From positions 124,001-188,000 of the forward strand of contig OZ245942.1 of the NCBI GenBank assembly GCA_965230065.1: DNA of 64,000 nt, read 5' to 3'. Positions 25,845 through 34,402 of the stretch are shown here, one piece after another. The notes beneath the pieces were generated by a model that searched no databases, had not been told where the DNA came from, and was given only the letters and a program-made list of their open reading frames with translations. The stretch comes from G965230065 sp965230065 (GTDB lineage: Bacteria > Bacteroidota > Bacteroidia > Cytophagales > Cyclobacteriaceae). Position 1 is the first letter of the stretch. Each line of letters opens with the position of its first letter. Position numbers and translations under genes: made by a program.

Positions 25845-26834
25845 ATGAATGAAAATGTTATGGCTGGCAGTGTCCTCGACCTACGCAAATCAATCAACCA
25901 GGCTTACCGCAAACAAAAACCCCTGAGAAGTGATATTGAACGTTTCAAAACCAACCTGAAGCAACTGCTGGAAAATATTGATGAAGAGGAAAGTGAAGAG
26001 CATTGTAAAAACCACCTGACCCGCTTTTTGCGGGAAACCTACTATGCCGACCGCCACGAAATCAATACGTACGGCAAAACGGATTTGGTCATCCATAACG
26101 GAAAATCTGCCAAAAGCCCGGTAGGTGTGTTGCTGGAAGCCAAGCGGCCTAAAAACAAGGCGGATATGGTGTCGCCTGGCAACCTGGATGCCAAAGCCAT
26201 GCAGGAGCTGCTCTTATATTATTTGCGGGAACGCCACGACCACAAAAACACCGAACTGAAATATTGCATCATTACCAATGCCTACGATTGGTTCATCTTT
26301 GACGCTGCTGAGTTTTATCAATATTTCTATCAGAATAAAAGTTTGCGCAAGGAATATGAAGCCTGGAGAAACGGTCAAAAGGAAAGCAGCAGTACGGATT
26401 ATTTTTATAAAACCATTGCCTCTCCGGCAATCCAGAAAGTAGCTACTGAATTATCCTATACCCATGTTTCCCTTACCGATTTTAAGGAATTGCTGCAAAA
26501 GGAATTACCGGAGCATGAGCGTAAATTGGTTTTGCTGTACAAACTATTCTCGCCGGGGCATTTGCTCAAGCAGCCTTTTACCAATGACAGCAATACCCTG
26601 GACAAAAAGTTTTACGACGAACTATTGCACATCATCGGCCTTACCGAAACCAAAGAGAAAGGCAAAAAGCTGATTGAACACAAAGGGAAAGAGGAACGCA
26701 ATGCAGGTTCGTTGCTGGAAAATGCCACCACCCCACTGGAAGCCGAAATAGACCAAATGGTTTACCTACTATACGGCCTCACGGAAGAGAAAATTGCGAT
26801 TGTGGAAGGGAAGGAGAAAGTTGTAAATGAGTAA
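25845..26834 (+). CDS. type IIG restriction-modification protein, internally deleted
   Basis: The 329-residue frame matches the N-terminal third of large type IIG enzymes (DUF7149 type), including LDLRKSINQAYRKQKPLR, HEINTYGKTDLVIHNG, VGVLLEAKRP, YYLRERHDHKNTELKY and FYDELLHIIGLTETKEKGKK. Asp80 and Glu98-x-Lys100 form a PD-(D/E)xK nuclease site. At SLLENATTPLEAEIDQMVY it jumps straight to the far C terminus (YLLYGLTEEKIAIVEG). The methyltransferase (NPPY) and target-recognition parts, normally about 800 residues, are missing. The frame is open, so a protein may still be made. It is best seen as a deletion remnant. Confidence 0.75.
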   Translation: MNENVMAGSVLDLRKSINQAYRKQKPLRSDIERFKTNLKQLLENIDEEESEEHCKNHLTRFLRETYYADRHEINTYGKTDLVIHNGKSAKSPVGVLLEAKRPKNKADMVSPGNLDAKAMQELLLYYLRERHDHKNTELKYCIITNAYDWFIFDAAEFYQYFYQNKSLRKEYEAWRNGQKESSSTDYFYKTIASPAIQKVATELSYTHVSLTDFKELLQKELPEHERKLVLLYKLFSPGHLLKQPFTNDSNTLDKKFYDELLHIIGLTETKEKGKKLIEHKGKEERNAGSLLENATTPLEAEIDQMVYLLYGLTEEKIAIVEGKEKVVNE

Positions 26835-26856
26835 TAAGCTTTTGACCTTTTAATAA

Positions 26857-27402
26857 ATGAAAAAAGAGTATGTCTATATAATAATTAATCCTGCATTCAG
26901 AGGAGATATAGTAAAAATAGGCAAAACTGAAAGGACTCCAGAAGAACGTGCTGACGAGCTTTTTAAGAAGAATACCGGATTACCATCAAAATACTATGTT
27001 GCTTATGAAGAGCAAGTAGAAAACTGTCATTTTATTGAACAACAAGTTCATTATAAACTAAGAAAACATAGATGGAGCCACGATAGAGAATTCTTTGCTG
27101 TATCGCTAAAAGATGCAATCAGAGTTTTACAAGCAACTATTAAGGAATATGAAGGTCAAACTAAAATTGAGGAGTCTCCAAGCTTTAATAATGACCCACA
27201 TGCTTGGTGGAGCAGTCTTCCATTAATTTGGCAACAAATTATCAGAAATAATTTATCTCATAATTATGACCCAAGTCCAGAAGAGTTAATTGAATGTATA
27301 TCCAGTATCATTTTCTACTGCCAAAACGAAAGGTTAAGGTCTTCTGTATGTGATTTTATAAGGAAAAAGAATTATCAAAAGTTCGTTGATAAATGGTTCT
27401 AA
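26857..27402 (+). CDS. GIY-YIG (T5orf172-type) nuclease-domain protein
   Basis: The 181-residue protein opens YVYIIINPAFRGDIVKIGKT, with ERTPEERADEL and TGLPSKYYVAYEEQV after it, and a Glu in CHFIEQQVHYKLRKHRW. These are the GIY-like, KIGKT, Arg and catalytic Glu positions of the T5orf172 branch of GIY-YIG domains. The C-terminal half (about 100-181) is helical and unassigned. Its last 10 bp overlap the leucine-rich-repeat gene, so the two are translated together. The pair is more AT-rich than the gene remnants on either side. Confidence 0.8.
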   Translation: MKKEYVYIIINPAFRGDIVKIGKTERTPEERADELFKKNTGLPSKYYVAYEEQVENCHFIEQQVHYKLRKHRWSHDREFFAVSLKDAIRVLQATIKEYEGQTKIEESPSFNNDPHAWWSSLPLIWQQIIRNNLSHNYDPSPEELIECISSIIFYCQNERLRSSVCDFIRKKNYQKFVDKWF

Positions 27403-27785
27403 AACTTTCAAGTCAGGAAAAATATTTAGCTACTACGTTCATCAGTCGTGATCTTTCAGAAAAAGAAATATCTCAAATTGAAAGTTTGACAACGCTTAAA
27501 TGTAATAACCCTCAAATCTCTTATTTAGAGCCAGTCAGAGATTTTAAATCATTGAAAAAGTTGAATATAAAAAGCACCAGCATTAATAGTTTAGAAGTGG
27601 TTAAGAGCTTGCATAACTTAGAAGAATTGATTTGCAATTACACTGATATTGAGAGTCTTGAACCTTTAGTAGGGTTAAAAAAGCTAAAAGAAGTGCAGAT
27701 TTTGAATACAGAACTTAAAACCAATGCCATAGTATCATTCTGTAAAAAAAGACCTGATTGCAAAGTGATTAAAGCTGGGTTCTAA
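27393..27785 (+). CDS. leucine-rich-repeat protein
   Basis: The 130-residue product has about four short LRR units: SLTTLKCNNPQISYLEPV, FKSLKKLNIKSTSINSLEVV, LHNLEELICNYTDIESLEPL and LKKLKEVQILNTELKTNA. They resemble the 22-residue internalin type. No signal peptide or anchor is present, so it is cytosolic. It overlaps the GIY-YIG gene by 10 bp, which suggests a binding partner or specificity factor for that nuclease. Confidence 0.78.
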   Translation: MVLKLSSQEKYLATTFISRDLSEKEISQIESLTTLKCNNPQISYLEPVRDFKSLKKLNIKSTSINSLEVVKSLHNLEELICNYTDIESLEPLVGLKKLKEVQILNTELKTNAIVSFCKKRPDCKVIKAGF

Positions 27786-28120
27786 CAACAATTATCATTC
27801 AATAGAAAAACTCATCAAAGGCAACCAGAATTATCACTACTTCAAATACGATAGGGAAGATGAATTTGAAAGAGAAGTAGTAGACCACACCTCCGCCATC
27901 TTTGGTGAACAAACCATTTACGTGGATACCAAAAAGAAGATTGGCGATAGCATCGTATCCATTCCGGATGGCTACCTGCTTGATTTCTCCTTTCCTACCG
28001 ATCCAAAGTTGTACATCATTGAAAATGAACTCTCTTCCCACGATCCCTACAAACACATCGGAGCCCAAATACTGAGGTTTGCCATCTCCTACAAAGAAAG
28101 TGGCCGGAAAATCAAATGGC
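27784..28120 (+). pseudogene. N-terminal part of a nuclease-like accessory gene
   Basis: In the frame of 27784 the sequence reads SIEKLIKGNQNYHYFKYDRE, then DHTSAIFGEQTIYVDTKKK and IPDGYLLDFSFPTDPKLYII followed by ENELSSHDPYKHIGAQILRF. It breaks off after KESGRKIK near 28120. Asp residues followed by an ExE pattern hint at a PD-(D/E)xK-like fold. No start codon with a good context is visible, because the front runs into the LRR gene. The style matches the restriction remnant at 25845, so both may come from one old locus. Confidence 0.5.
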
Positions 28121-28219
28121 AAGCTTTCATAGTATTTGGTTTTATTTGTTGGAAAGTAAAATACGGTCTACGAAATAAAATAGAAAAGTTAGAAGCCACC
28201 CTGTTCCAAAAAAAGTTTT

Positions 28220-29419
28220 TTACTTTTTTTGACTGAGCTTATAAATTTTGCCATCGAAGCCACAAATCAGCAATTCCTGCGCTTTATTAATGCCAAATGA
28301 GGAAATAGGAAAATCAGCATTCAGTATTTCGGTATTGACCGGATTTTTCAAGTCAGTGAAGTCTAAAGCCCAGATTCTGCCCGATACATAATCAGAGAAT
28401 ATATACTTGCCTACCAAATCAGGCAGTGCCTCACCCCGGTACACAAAACCTCCGTTAATGGATACATCGCCTTTGCTGTGATCGTACTCCCAGATGGGAA
28501 GCGATTCTTCAGGCATATCGCAATTTTGTTCAGGCTTAAAACAATGAAAACCTTCGGTTATATTCCAGCCATAGTTACCGCCATTTTTTACAATATCAAC
28601 CTCTTCGTATTTGTTCTGCCCCACATCGCCTACCCAGAGCCAATCGGTTTCCGGATCAAAGCTAAACCTCCAGGGATTCCTCAGCCCAAAAGCATATATT
28701 TCTTCCCTAAAGCCTTCATTATTATTGGCAAAAGGATTGTCAGCAGGAATACCATACTGCTGCCCATCAGCTGGATGGTCTACATCGATACGCAGAATAG
28801 TACCCAGCAGTGTTTTTAAGTTTTGGCCATTTCCCTGCGGATCACCACCCGAACCCCCATCTCCTACGGCAATATACAAGTATCCGTCAGGGCCAAAAGC
28901 CACCTGTCCGCCATTATGGTTATCATAAGGCTGCTCATACGACATCAGGATTACTTCACTATCCGCAAGTGCCTGATCGGGATCGTTGGGTGATACCTGG
29001 AAGCGGGAAATTAGCGTACGGGATGGATCGTTTACGGTATAATTCACATAAAAATAACCGTTGTTTTCATAATCAGGATGAAAAGCCAACCCCAGTAAGC
29101 CTTCTTCATTTCCTTTATCATCTACCTTGCTTTCAATGTCTAAAAACACTTTCTTGTCCGATACCGAAGCATCATCTTCAAAAACAGAAATGACCCCGCG
29201 TTGTTCTACCACGAAAACCCGGTTAGAGTTATCGCCAGGATGTTGAAAATCAACAGGCCGGGTAAATGATAAATTGGGATAAGTTGGAGTAATAATAAAT
29301 GAAGCCATAACAGGAGTTCCCTTTCCAGGGTCATCTGTAAGGTCGTTGGTACAAGCAGGAAGGCCTGATAAAATCAAGGATAGGGTGAGGAAAGAAAAAA
29401 TCATAGCGATAATTTTCAT
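28220..29419 (-). CDS. PQQ-dependent sugar dehydrogenase-type lipoprotein
   Basis: The 399-residue product has a lipoprotein leader (LILSGLPAC) and the beta-propeller features of the glucose/sorbosone dehydrogenase family: VFVVEQRGVISVFE, GLLGLAFHPDYENNGYFYVN, DNHNGGQVAFGPDGYLYIAV, GLRNPWRFSFDPETDWLWVG and GDVGQNKYEEVDIV. These enzymes oxidise sugars outside the cytoplasm using PQQ. No PQQ synthesis genes are in the window, so the cofactor would have to be made elsewhere or taken up. Confidence 0.92.
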   Translation of the reverse strand: MKIIAMIFSFLTLSLILSGLPACTNDLTDDPGKGTPVMASFIITPTYPNLSFTRPVDFQHPGDNSNRVFVVEQRGVISVFEDDASVSDKKVFLDIESKVDDKGNEEGLLGLAFHPDYENNGYFYVNYTVNDPSRTLISRFQVSPNDPDQALADSEVILMSYEQPYDNHNGGQVAFGPDGYLYIAVGDGGSGGDPQGNGQNLKTLLGTILRIDVDHPADGQQYGIPADNPFANNNEGFREEIYAFGLRNPWRFSFDPETDWLWVGDVGQNKYEEVDIVKNGGNYGWNITEGFHCFKPEQNCDMPEESLPIWEYDHSKGDVSINGGFVYRGEALPDLVGKYIFSDYVSGRIWALDFTDLKNPVNTEILNADFPISSFGINKAQELLICGFDGKIYKLSQKK

Positions 29420-30118
29420 TTTTTAACAAACTAAATAATTAATTACCACACTAACTACTGAAATTAGAATTTGGTTATTAACTGGTTAAAGATAAAATCA
29501 GTCAATATTTTTCTAGCATGAATAAAAAGATTTCAATTCCTATGAGTAATTGCTGAACATCCTGTATTAGCTTTTGAGAATGCTGCATTCTATCACCGTG
29601 CACAACGCATGCGAAGTCTAACTTTTAGTATGCTTAGCTTTACCAGCTCATGGCTTCCCTCTTGGACACAATCTTTTTTTTATCGGGATCAATTAACCTG
29701 AGTTGAATGGGATAGTACCCTATTTCAAAGTGTGCTGGATAATACAATGCAAACCTTTATGAAGTGTGCCAGCTATGCAACTTCCTGGAATGGCAGGACT
29801 GCGTTAGGGTAGCGACTTGGCTAAGTACTGCGTTCTAAAGAAGCGAAATCAGTAGTCAGTGCCAGGGTTGGTTTGGGTTGTGGTGCGGCCCGAGAGGTTT
29901 CATAGCAGTGCCAGGTGTGAGGGTATGAATGCTCCTGGGCGAAGGGCTGTAAAAAATTCTCTATACCATTTGACTCACCCTTTGAAAGGGTGGATGGGAA
30001 CTTCTTACTACCAATACATTTTTTCAAGGCGGCACCATTTTTACATATCTTTTGACATACATCCAAAGATTATGATCAAAAAACAGGTTTTTGATGAGTT
30101 ACCTGCAAACTCTTGAAG
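29420..30118. other. gene-free stretch
   Basis: About 700 bp without a credible gene. It contains a palindrome CACCCTT-TGA-AAGGGTG (29976-29992) and scattered short frames with poor coding character. The base composition shifts from AT-rich (29420-29640) to more GC-rich (29840-30000), which may mark joined fragments. Confidence 0.4.
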
Positions 30119-30307
30119 CTACAAATCATATAGATCAGGATTAAAATCCATTGGATAATAATCTAATTCCGTTGCCGTCCAGATAGTTTCATCCTGGCTT
30201 GCAGGGATTTCTGTTACTTCCTTGACTTCTTCGCCGCAAACTGGGCAATAATTCCAGTTGGTTTGTAGTTCGCGTTGGCATTGTGTACAATTTATAATGT
30301 AAAGTTT
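30119..30307 (-). CDS. small zinc-ribbon protein without a standard start
   Basis: On the minus strand a 62-codon open frame reads INCTQCQRELQTNWNYCPVC followed by GEEVKEVTEI and ends DFNPDLYDL at TAG (30121-30119). The two CxxC pairs form a clear zinc ribbon. No ATG, GTG or TTG lies between the upstream stop and the first Cys; an ATT at 30298-30296 is the only near-start. Either an unusual start is used or the 5' end is lost. Confidence 0.5.
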   Translation of the reverse strand, partial: KLYIINCTQCQRELQTNWNYCPVCGEEVKEVTEIPASQDETIWTATELDYYPMDFNPDLYDL

Positions 30308-30343
30308 TTAGTGAAAAATGAATACTGACAGTAAAAAGGAATG

Positions 30344-30807
30344 CTAAAGCACTCCTTCATCGGCAAAGCTGTAATGGCTTTCTTTAGTGATTATAAGATG
30401 ATCTAGCACTGGCAAGTCCAGGAACTTTCCAGCCTCTACCAGTTTGCGAGTGAGCTTCATATCGGCCTCAGAAGGATTAAGGTTTCCGGAAGGGTGATTG
30501 TGGGCCAGGATCACAGAACTGCATCCAGATTTCAATGCCGCGGCAAATATCAACTTAGGATCAGCAACAGTACCCGCACACCGCTGGATATGTTTACGAT
30601 GCCCAGTACTTTATTGGCTCGGTTGAGTAGCAGGACTTTGAATTCTTCCAGCAGCTCCAGTTTGTTTTTGTCCCAATGCAAGTGGAGAATACTGTAAGCG
30701 TCTTTCGAGTTGGTGATCTTGGGGCGCAGGGAGGCTTTCACTTTACTTTGGTAGTGCAAGGTGATTTCAGAAACTTGATAAAGTGGCAAATCAGATGATG
30801 GTTTCAT
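30344..30807 (-). pseudogene. radC: RadC-like JAB-domain gene, frameshifted
   Basis: The first part (30807-30550) reads KDAYSILHLHWDKNKLELLEEFKVLLLNRANKVLG and continues to NISSGV, here described by its ends; the second part (30553-30344) reads IFAAALKSGCSSVILAHNHPSG with the JAMM motif HNHPSG and SEADMKLTRKL. In a third reading, AGTVADPKL joins them across about 30555-30580. A single-base shift therefore splits one RadC-type protein. Such accessory RadC genes usually sit beside ardC on mobile elements, as here. A sequencing error cannot be excluded. Confidence 0.75.
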
Positions 30808-31087
30808 AGCATTTTATCTTTAGGTGATACATCATGTTTGCCTCACCTTTGCTTTACCCTTTGGGGTGACAATGCGCGTTTCTGTGTCAAGAGGAAAAGG
30901 CTTATACCCGCCAGGCTTTGCGCTATCAGCTTTATGAGACTAGCCGTCCGCCAGAAGCTCTTGACACATATAAGGGCAGTAAAGCTATTTTTGCAAATCA
31001 TGAAATGTAACATCGGAAGAAAGGATTGCTGTACTATCATCTGCGGTCTTAGCATTCCAAAATTAGGCCTTGCAAAAAAAAGGGAAA

Positions 31088-32002
31088 TCAATCCCCTTCT
31101 TTCTTACCCAGTATGTAATCCACTGCTTTCTGGGCCTGTTGGGCAGCCTCTACGACAAATCGTTTATCATTACGCAATACCCCTACCTGGATGTAAGAAG
31201 CAGCATCCGTGAGTTCCGCTTCAGTTTGTAGTCCTATGATGTTGGAAAGAAAACTGGCGCTCATTTCAGCCACCAGCTCTTCCTGGCTGTAATTCCATGA
31301 GCCAAAGTGTTGGGGTTCAGTAATCCCGCTCCGGTTAAGGCGCTTCCGGTGGCCTGTGGCGTGCGTGATTTCATGGTAAAGCACCTGGAAATAAGCCTCT
31401 GTACTTTGGAAATCGGTCATAGGTGGCATATTGATGTAGTCCCGCTTTGGGTGGTAAAAAGGTGTACTGCTTTCGGTCCTGGTGGCTACCGGTTTCGGCA
31501 TGGTAGAAAGTGGCTGGAAGCCTTGGAGCAGCTTTTCTTCATCATTCAAGATAAGTGTATTATGCGAGGGCAAATCAAATTTGATGCCTTCTGTATCCTG
31601 AATGTTGAATACACGGTAATAGCGCAGGAAAGCTTTTCGTTCTACCTCAGTACCGGGCAGTGCTTTTGCTTCTTCTTCAGTGAGCCTGCGGGCAGTTTCT
31701 TGCTGATAGAAATACCATTGCCAGTAGACCACCGGAAGTGACTTAGCCCCTTTCTTTACCTTTCCGCCCAGCTGTTGGGTTTGCTTAAAGGTGAGAAAGA
31801 AGGGATCGGCAAAACCTAGGCTGTTGAGCAGCAATGCGTTTATGCCCTGGTAGGGTTTCTTGGTGAGGTAATTGGCAGCAGGACCTTGTAAGTTCCAACG
31901 CTGTTTCCAGGGAATGACGCCTTGTTCTAATTTTTCAAGAATGATGTTAGTAATCATTTGGTAAACATCCTGACGGCCTGAGGATTTGGTTTTCTTTTTC
32001 AT
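31088..32002 (-). CDS. ardC: ArdC-family antirestriction protein
   Basis: Starting at ATG 32002 the product is 304 residues (MKKKTKSSGRQDVYQMITN). The N-terminal half is an ArdC single-strand DNA-binding domain (IPWKQRWNLQGPAANYLTKK, PYQGINALLLNSL). The C-terminal half is a zincin-like domain with the metal motif YHEITHATGH and the downstream Glu in SQEELVAEMSASF. ArdC proteins protect incoming DNA from host restriction. Together with the radC remnant it marks this stretch as former plasmid or conjugative element DNA. Confidence 0.9.
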   Translation of the reverse strand: MKKKTKSSGRQDVYQMITNIILEKLEQGVIPWKQRWNLQGPAANYLTKKPYQGINALLLNSLGFADPFFLTFKQTQQLGGKVKKGAKSLPVVYWQWYFYQQETARRLTEEEAKALPGTEVERKAFLRYYRVFNIQDTEGIKFDLPSHNTLILNDEEKLLQGFQPLSTMPKPVATRTESSTPFYHPKRDYINMPPMTDFQSTEAYFQVLYHEITHATGHRKRLNRSGITEPQHFGSWNYSQEELVAEMSASFLSNIIGLQTEAELTDAASYIQVGVLRNDKRFVVEAAQQAQKAVDYILGKKEGD

Positions 32003-32535
32003 AAGTATAAAGGTTTGTGTCCCGGGAGTGGGACGGTGAAAAAAAATTGATGGGCCATTCACCAGGCTTGATGTGGGACTTCGGGCAAGTAGGAACGGAA
32101 TAAACTCGCGATAGATAGTGGATAGGCTTGGGAAGCCCCGGTCTGGCGCGACCCGCTTTATGCCGGAATTTCTTGCCTATGTCCTGCCAGCAAGCCTACC
32201 TTTGCCCTATCCATTTGCATGAACATTGTGCTGATAATGTGTTTATTCTAAAATATTGGTGTACTGAAGTTGAATAAATATTTTCTCATAGAAATATTCG
32301 ACCATAGTCGCGTTAGAGTACAATATGATCATTTTATCCTTTCCTAAGATCAACTTTTCAATTGGACGAATTGGGTTACTGACAAAGAAATGTCTTCATA
32401 GGAATTCAAAATTTGACATTACCGGGCCAACCTACTCAATATTAATTAACATACCCATAATCTTGTAAATTTGAAGCAAGGGAAAAAGCTTCCTATATTT
32501 CTCGTCCTAAATCAATACTATTGTTTTTCAGCAAA
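32003..32535. other. spacer upstream of ardC and sigma factor genes
   Basis: About 530 bp without a gene. The half next to ardC (32030-32225) is more GC-rich and has several related arms such as GGATAGGCTTG (about 32118-32128) facing CAAGCCTACC (about 32192-32201), so it may fold or be an old transfer origin. The other half is AT-rich. TAAATTTG at 32466-32473 is a good -7 element for the sigma factor gene. Confidence 0.45.
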
Positions 32536-33081
32536 ATGGATGATAAGACTTTATTTGAATGGGTGGGGAGAGATCAGGAAATAGCTTTTGAGCAGTTATT
32601 TGAAAAGTATTTTTTCAGACTTTCTCACTTCATTTTTCAATTCGTAAAATCTGAGGATATTGCCGAAGAAATTGTAGCAGATGTCTTTATCAATCTTTGG
32701 TTAAAAAGAAAAACCATAAAAATATCTACTAGTTTCAAGTCTTACATATTTGTTGCTGCTCGTAATCATGCCATCAATTATATTAATAAGAAAAAAAAGA
32801 TAGAGAGTACGGTTCCTATTGATGAGGTTTCTGATAATTTTTTATCTTCGGAACTTATGGCAGATGCTACCCTGCACTTTCGGGAGCTTCAAAAAGATGT
32901 CAATGATTTAATCAATCAGCTTCCCGACCAGCAAAAGATGATTGTACAGTTGAATAAAATTGAAGGATTTTCGCCAGTTGAAATTGCAGAGCTCCTCAAT
33001 ATTTCTCAGAAAACTGTTTACAATAACCTGTATGAAGCTGTTAAATTTTTGGCATCAAACTTTAAAAAACCTACAGATTGA
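32536..33081 (+). CDS. ECF sigma factor (FecI/Bacteroidota type)
   Basis: From ATG 32536 the product is 181 residues. Region 2 is AFEQLFEKYFFRLSHFIFQF plus VADVFINLWLKRKTI and YIFVAARNHAINYINKK. Region 4 is INQLPDQQKMIVQLNKIEGF and SPVEIAELLNISQKTVYNNL. This is the family that pairs with FecR anti-sigma factors and TonB-dependent receptors. It is the first gene of the locus that runs to 42.4 kb. Confidence 0.93.
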   Translation: MDDKTLFEWVGRDQEIAFEQLFEKYFFRLSHFIFQFVKSEDIAEEIVADVFINLWLKRKTIKISTSFKSYIFVAARNHAINYINKKKKIESTVPIDEVSDNFLSSELMADATLHFRELQKDVNDLINQLPDQQKMIVQLNKIEGFSPVEIAELLNISQKTVYNNLYEAVKFLASNFKKPTD

Positions 33082-33201
33082 CTCCCTTAATTCATGCTAT
33101 AGCAACATTAATTTTTGTTAATGTTTTCTTAATGATTAGATAACTCCATTTTTCGGGAAAACAATCAAAGATTTCTTGTCCTACCATTGAATAAGAAAAT
33201 T

Positions 33202-34230
33202 ATGGACAAGGAATATTTTTATCAATTGGTTACCAAAAGGCTCTCAAAAACAGCAACACAGGAAGAAGAAAGTCTGCTGAAAGACCTTTTACAACAAGAC
33301 GATCACAATGAATATTATCAGTGGATCGAGTCAGAATGGCATAAAAATAATCTGGAGGTCACCACCTCCCGGTTTAATTATCATCGCGCCCATTCTTTGA
33401 TGGAAAGTGGTATTCGTGAGCATGAACCCGAATTTGGAAAAAAAGAAAAGGCTCAACATAAACGAACTTTCCTCAACTACAGGTACATCGCTGCCGCATC
33501 TGTACTGTTATTCATAGGAATAGGTGTAGCCTTGTTTTATCCTGAAAATCTGTCAGATGAGAAAGCCGAACCCATTGCTTGGTCAAACTACAGCACCCGG
33601 AAGGGGCACCAATTAAAAATTACCATGTCAGATGGCACCAGGCTCAGGCTAAATGGCAATTCCACGGTTCGGTTTCCTTCCATATTTCCTGACAATCAAC
33701 GGGAAGTATTTATTTCCGGCGAAGCTTATTTTGAAGTGGCCAAAAATCCAGATAAACCATTTTTTGTCAATATCAATGATTTTCAGATTCGTGTGTTAGG
33801 CACTACATTCAATGTAAATGCTTATGAAAATAAAGAGGAAATTGAAATCTCACTGGTAGAAGGATCTATTCAGGTAGGACACAAAGATTCTACTGAAAAA
33901 GTAGTACTACAACCCAACTACCAGATAGCTTTTAATAAAACCAGTAATCAGACGATCTTTTCTAAGTTTAACTTAAAGAAAATAACCGGGTGGCAAAACA
34001 AAGAATTTGTATTTGAAAATGAACAGCTCACCGATGTCTTGAAAGTATTAGAAAATAACTATGAAATATCATTTTCATACGACGCAAGCTCACTCAAAAA
34101 TTGCCGGGTAAATACCGAATTCAACGATGATAGTATCTGGACGATCCTGGAGGCGCTCAAGTATGCCACAGGTATAGACTATGAATCTACTTTAAATAAT
34201 GAAATAAAATTATCAGGAAGTGGGTGCTAA
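33202..34230 (+). CDS. FecR-type anti-sigma factor
   Basis: From ATG 33202 the product is 342 residues. A cytosolic N-terminal domain (1-90) is followed by one membrane helix (YIAAASVLLFIGIGVALFYP, about 95-114) and a periplasmic FecR domain (KGHQLKITMSDGTRLRLNG, EVFISGEAYFEVAKN, FQIRVLGTTFNVNAY). A C-terminal DUF4974 domain (NEQLTDVLKVLENNYEISFS) completes it. It should hold the upstream sigma factor and release it on a signal from the SusC-type receptor. Confidence 0.94.
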   Translation: MDKEYFYQLVTKRLSKTATQEEESLLKDLLQQDDHNEYYQWIESEWHKNNLEVTTSRFNYHRAHSLMESGIREHEPEFGKKEKAQHKRTFLNYRYIAAASVLLFIGIGVALFYPENLSDEKAEPIAWSNYSTRKGHQLKITMSDGTRLRLNGNSTVRFPSIFPDNQREVFISGEAYFEVAKNPDKPFFVNINDFQIRVLGTTFNVNAYENKEEIEISLVEGSIQVGHKDSTEKVVLQPNYQIAFNKTSNQTIFSKFNLKKITGWQNKEFVFENEQLTDVLKVLENNYEISFSYDASSLKNCRVNTEFNDDSIWTILEALKYATGIDYESTLNNEIKLSGSGC

Positions 34231-34285
34231 AAATACCTTTTAATTAAAAATGAATATTCTGCCTATGAAGCAATAAAAACAAAAA

Positions 34286-34307
34286 AAGCGCCCGGATACA
34301 GGCGCTT
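34286..34307 (+). terminator. hairpin between fecR and susC
   Basis: AAGCGCC (34286-34292) and GGCGCTT (34301-34307) form a 7-bp stem with an 8-nt loop. It follows the anti-sigma gene and separates it from the susC unit, so the receptor genes probably have their own, sigma-dependent promoter in the remaining 95 bp. Confidence 0.65.
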
Positions 34308-34402
34308 CCTTAATGGTTTTGGGCAAAAACAGGTTCCAGCTGTTTTTACCCTCATTCTCCATATTTCAACAAATCGGAACATTTATCAAAACATCTAAAT
34401 TT

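Noticed and set aside
29821..30066. 81-residue minus-strand frame in the gene-free stretch
   Set aside because: It has no start context and no family signal and crosses a palindrome; treated as non-coding.
30843..31091. 82-residue frame between radC and ardC
   Set aside because: It starts only with TTG inside the ardC stop region and lacks any motif.
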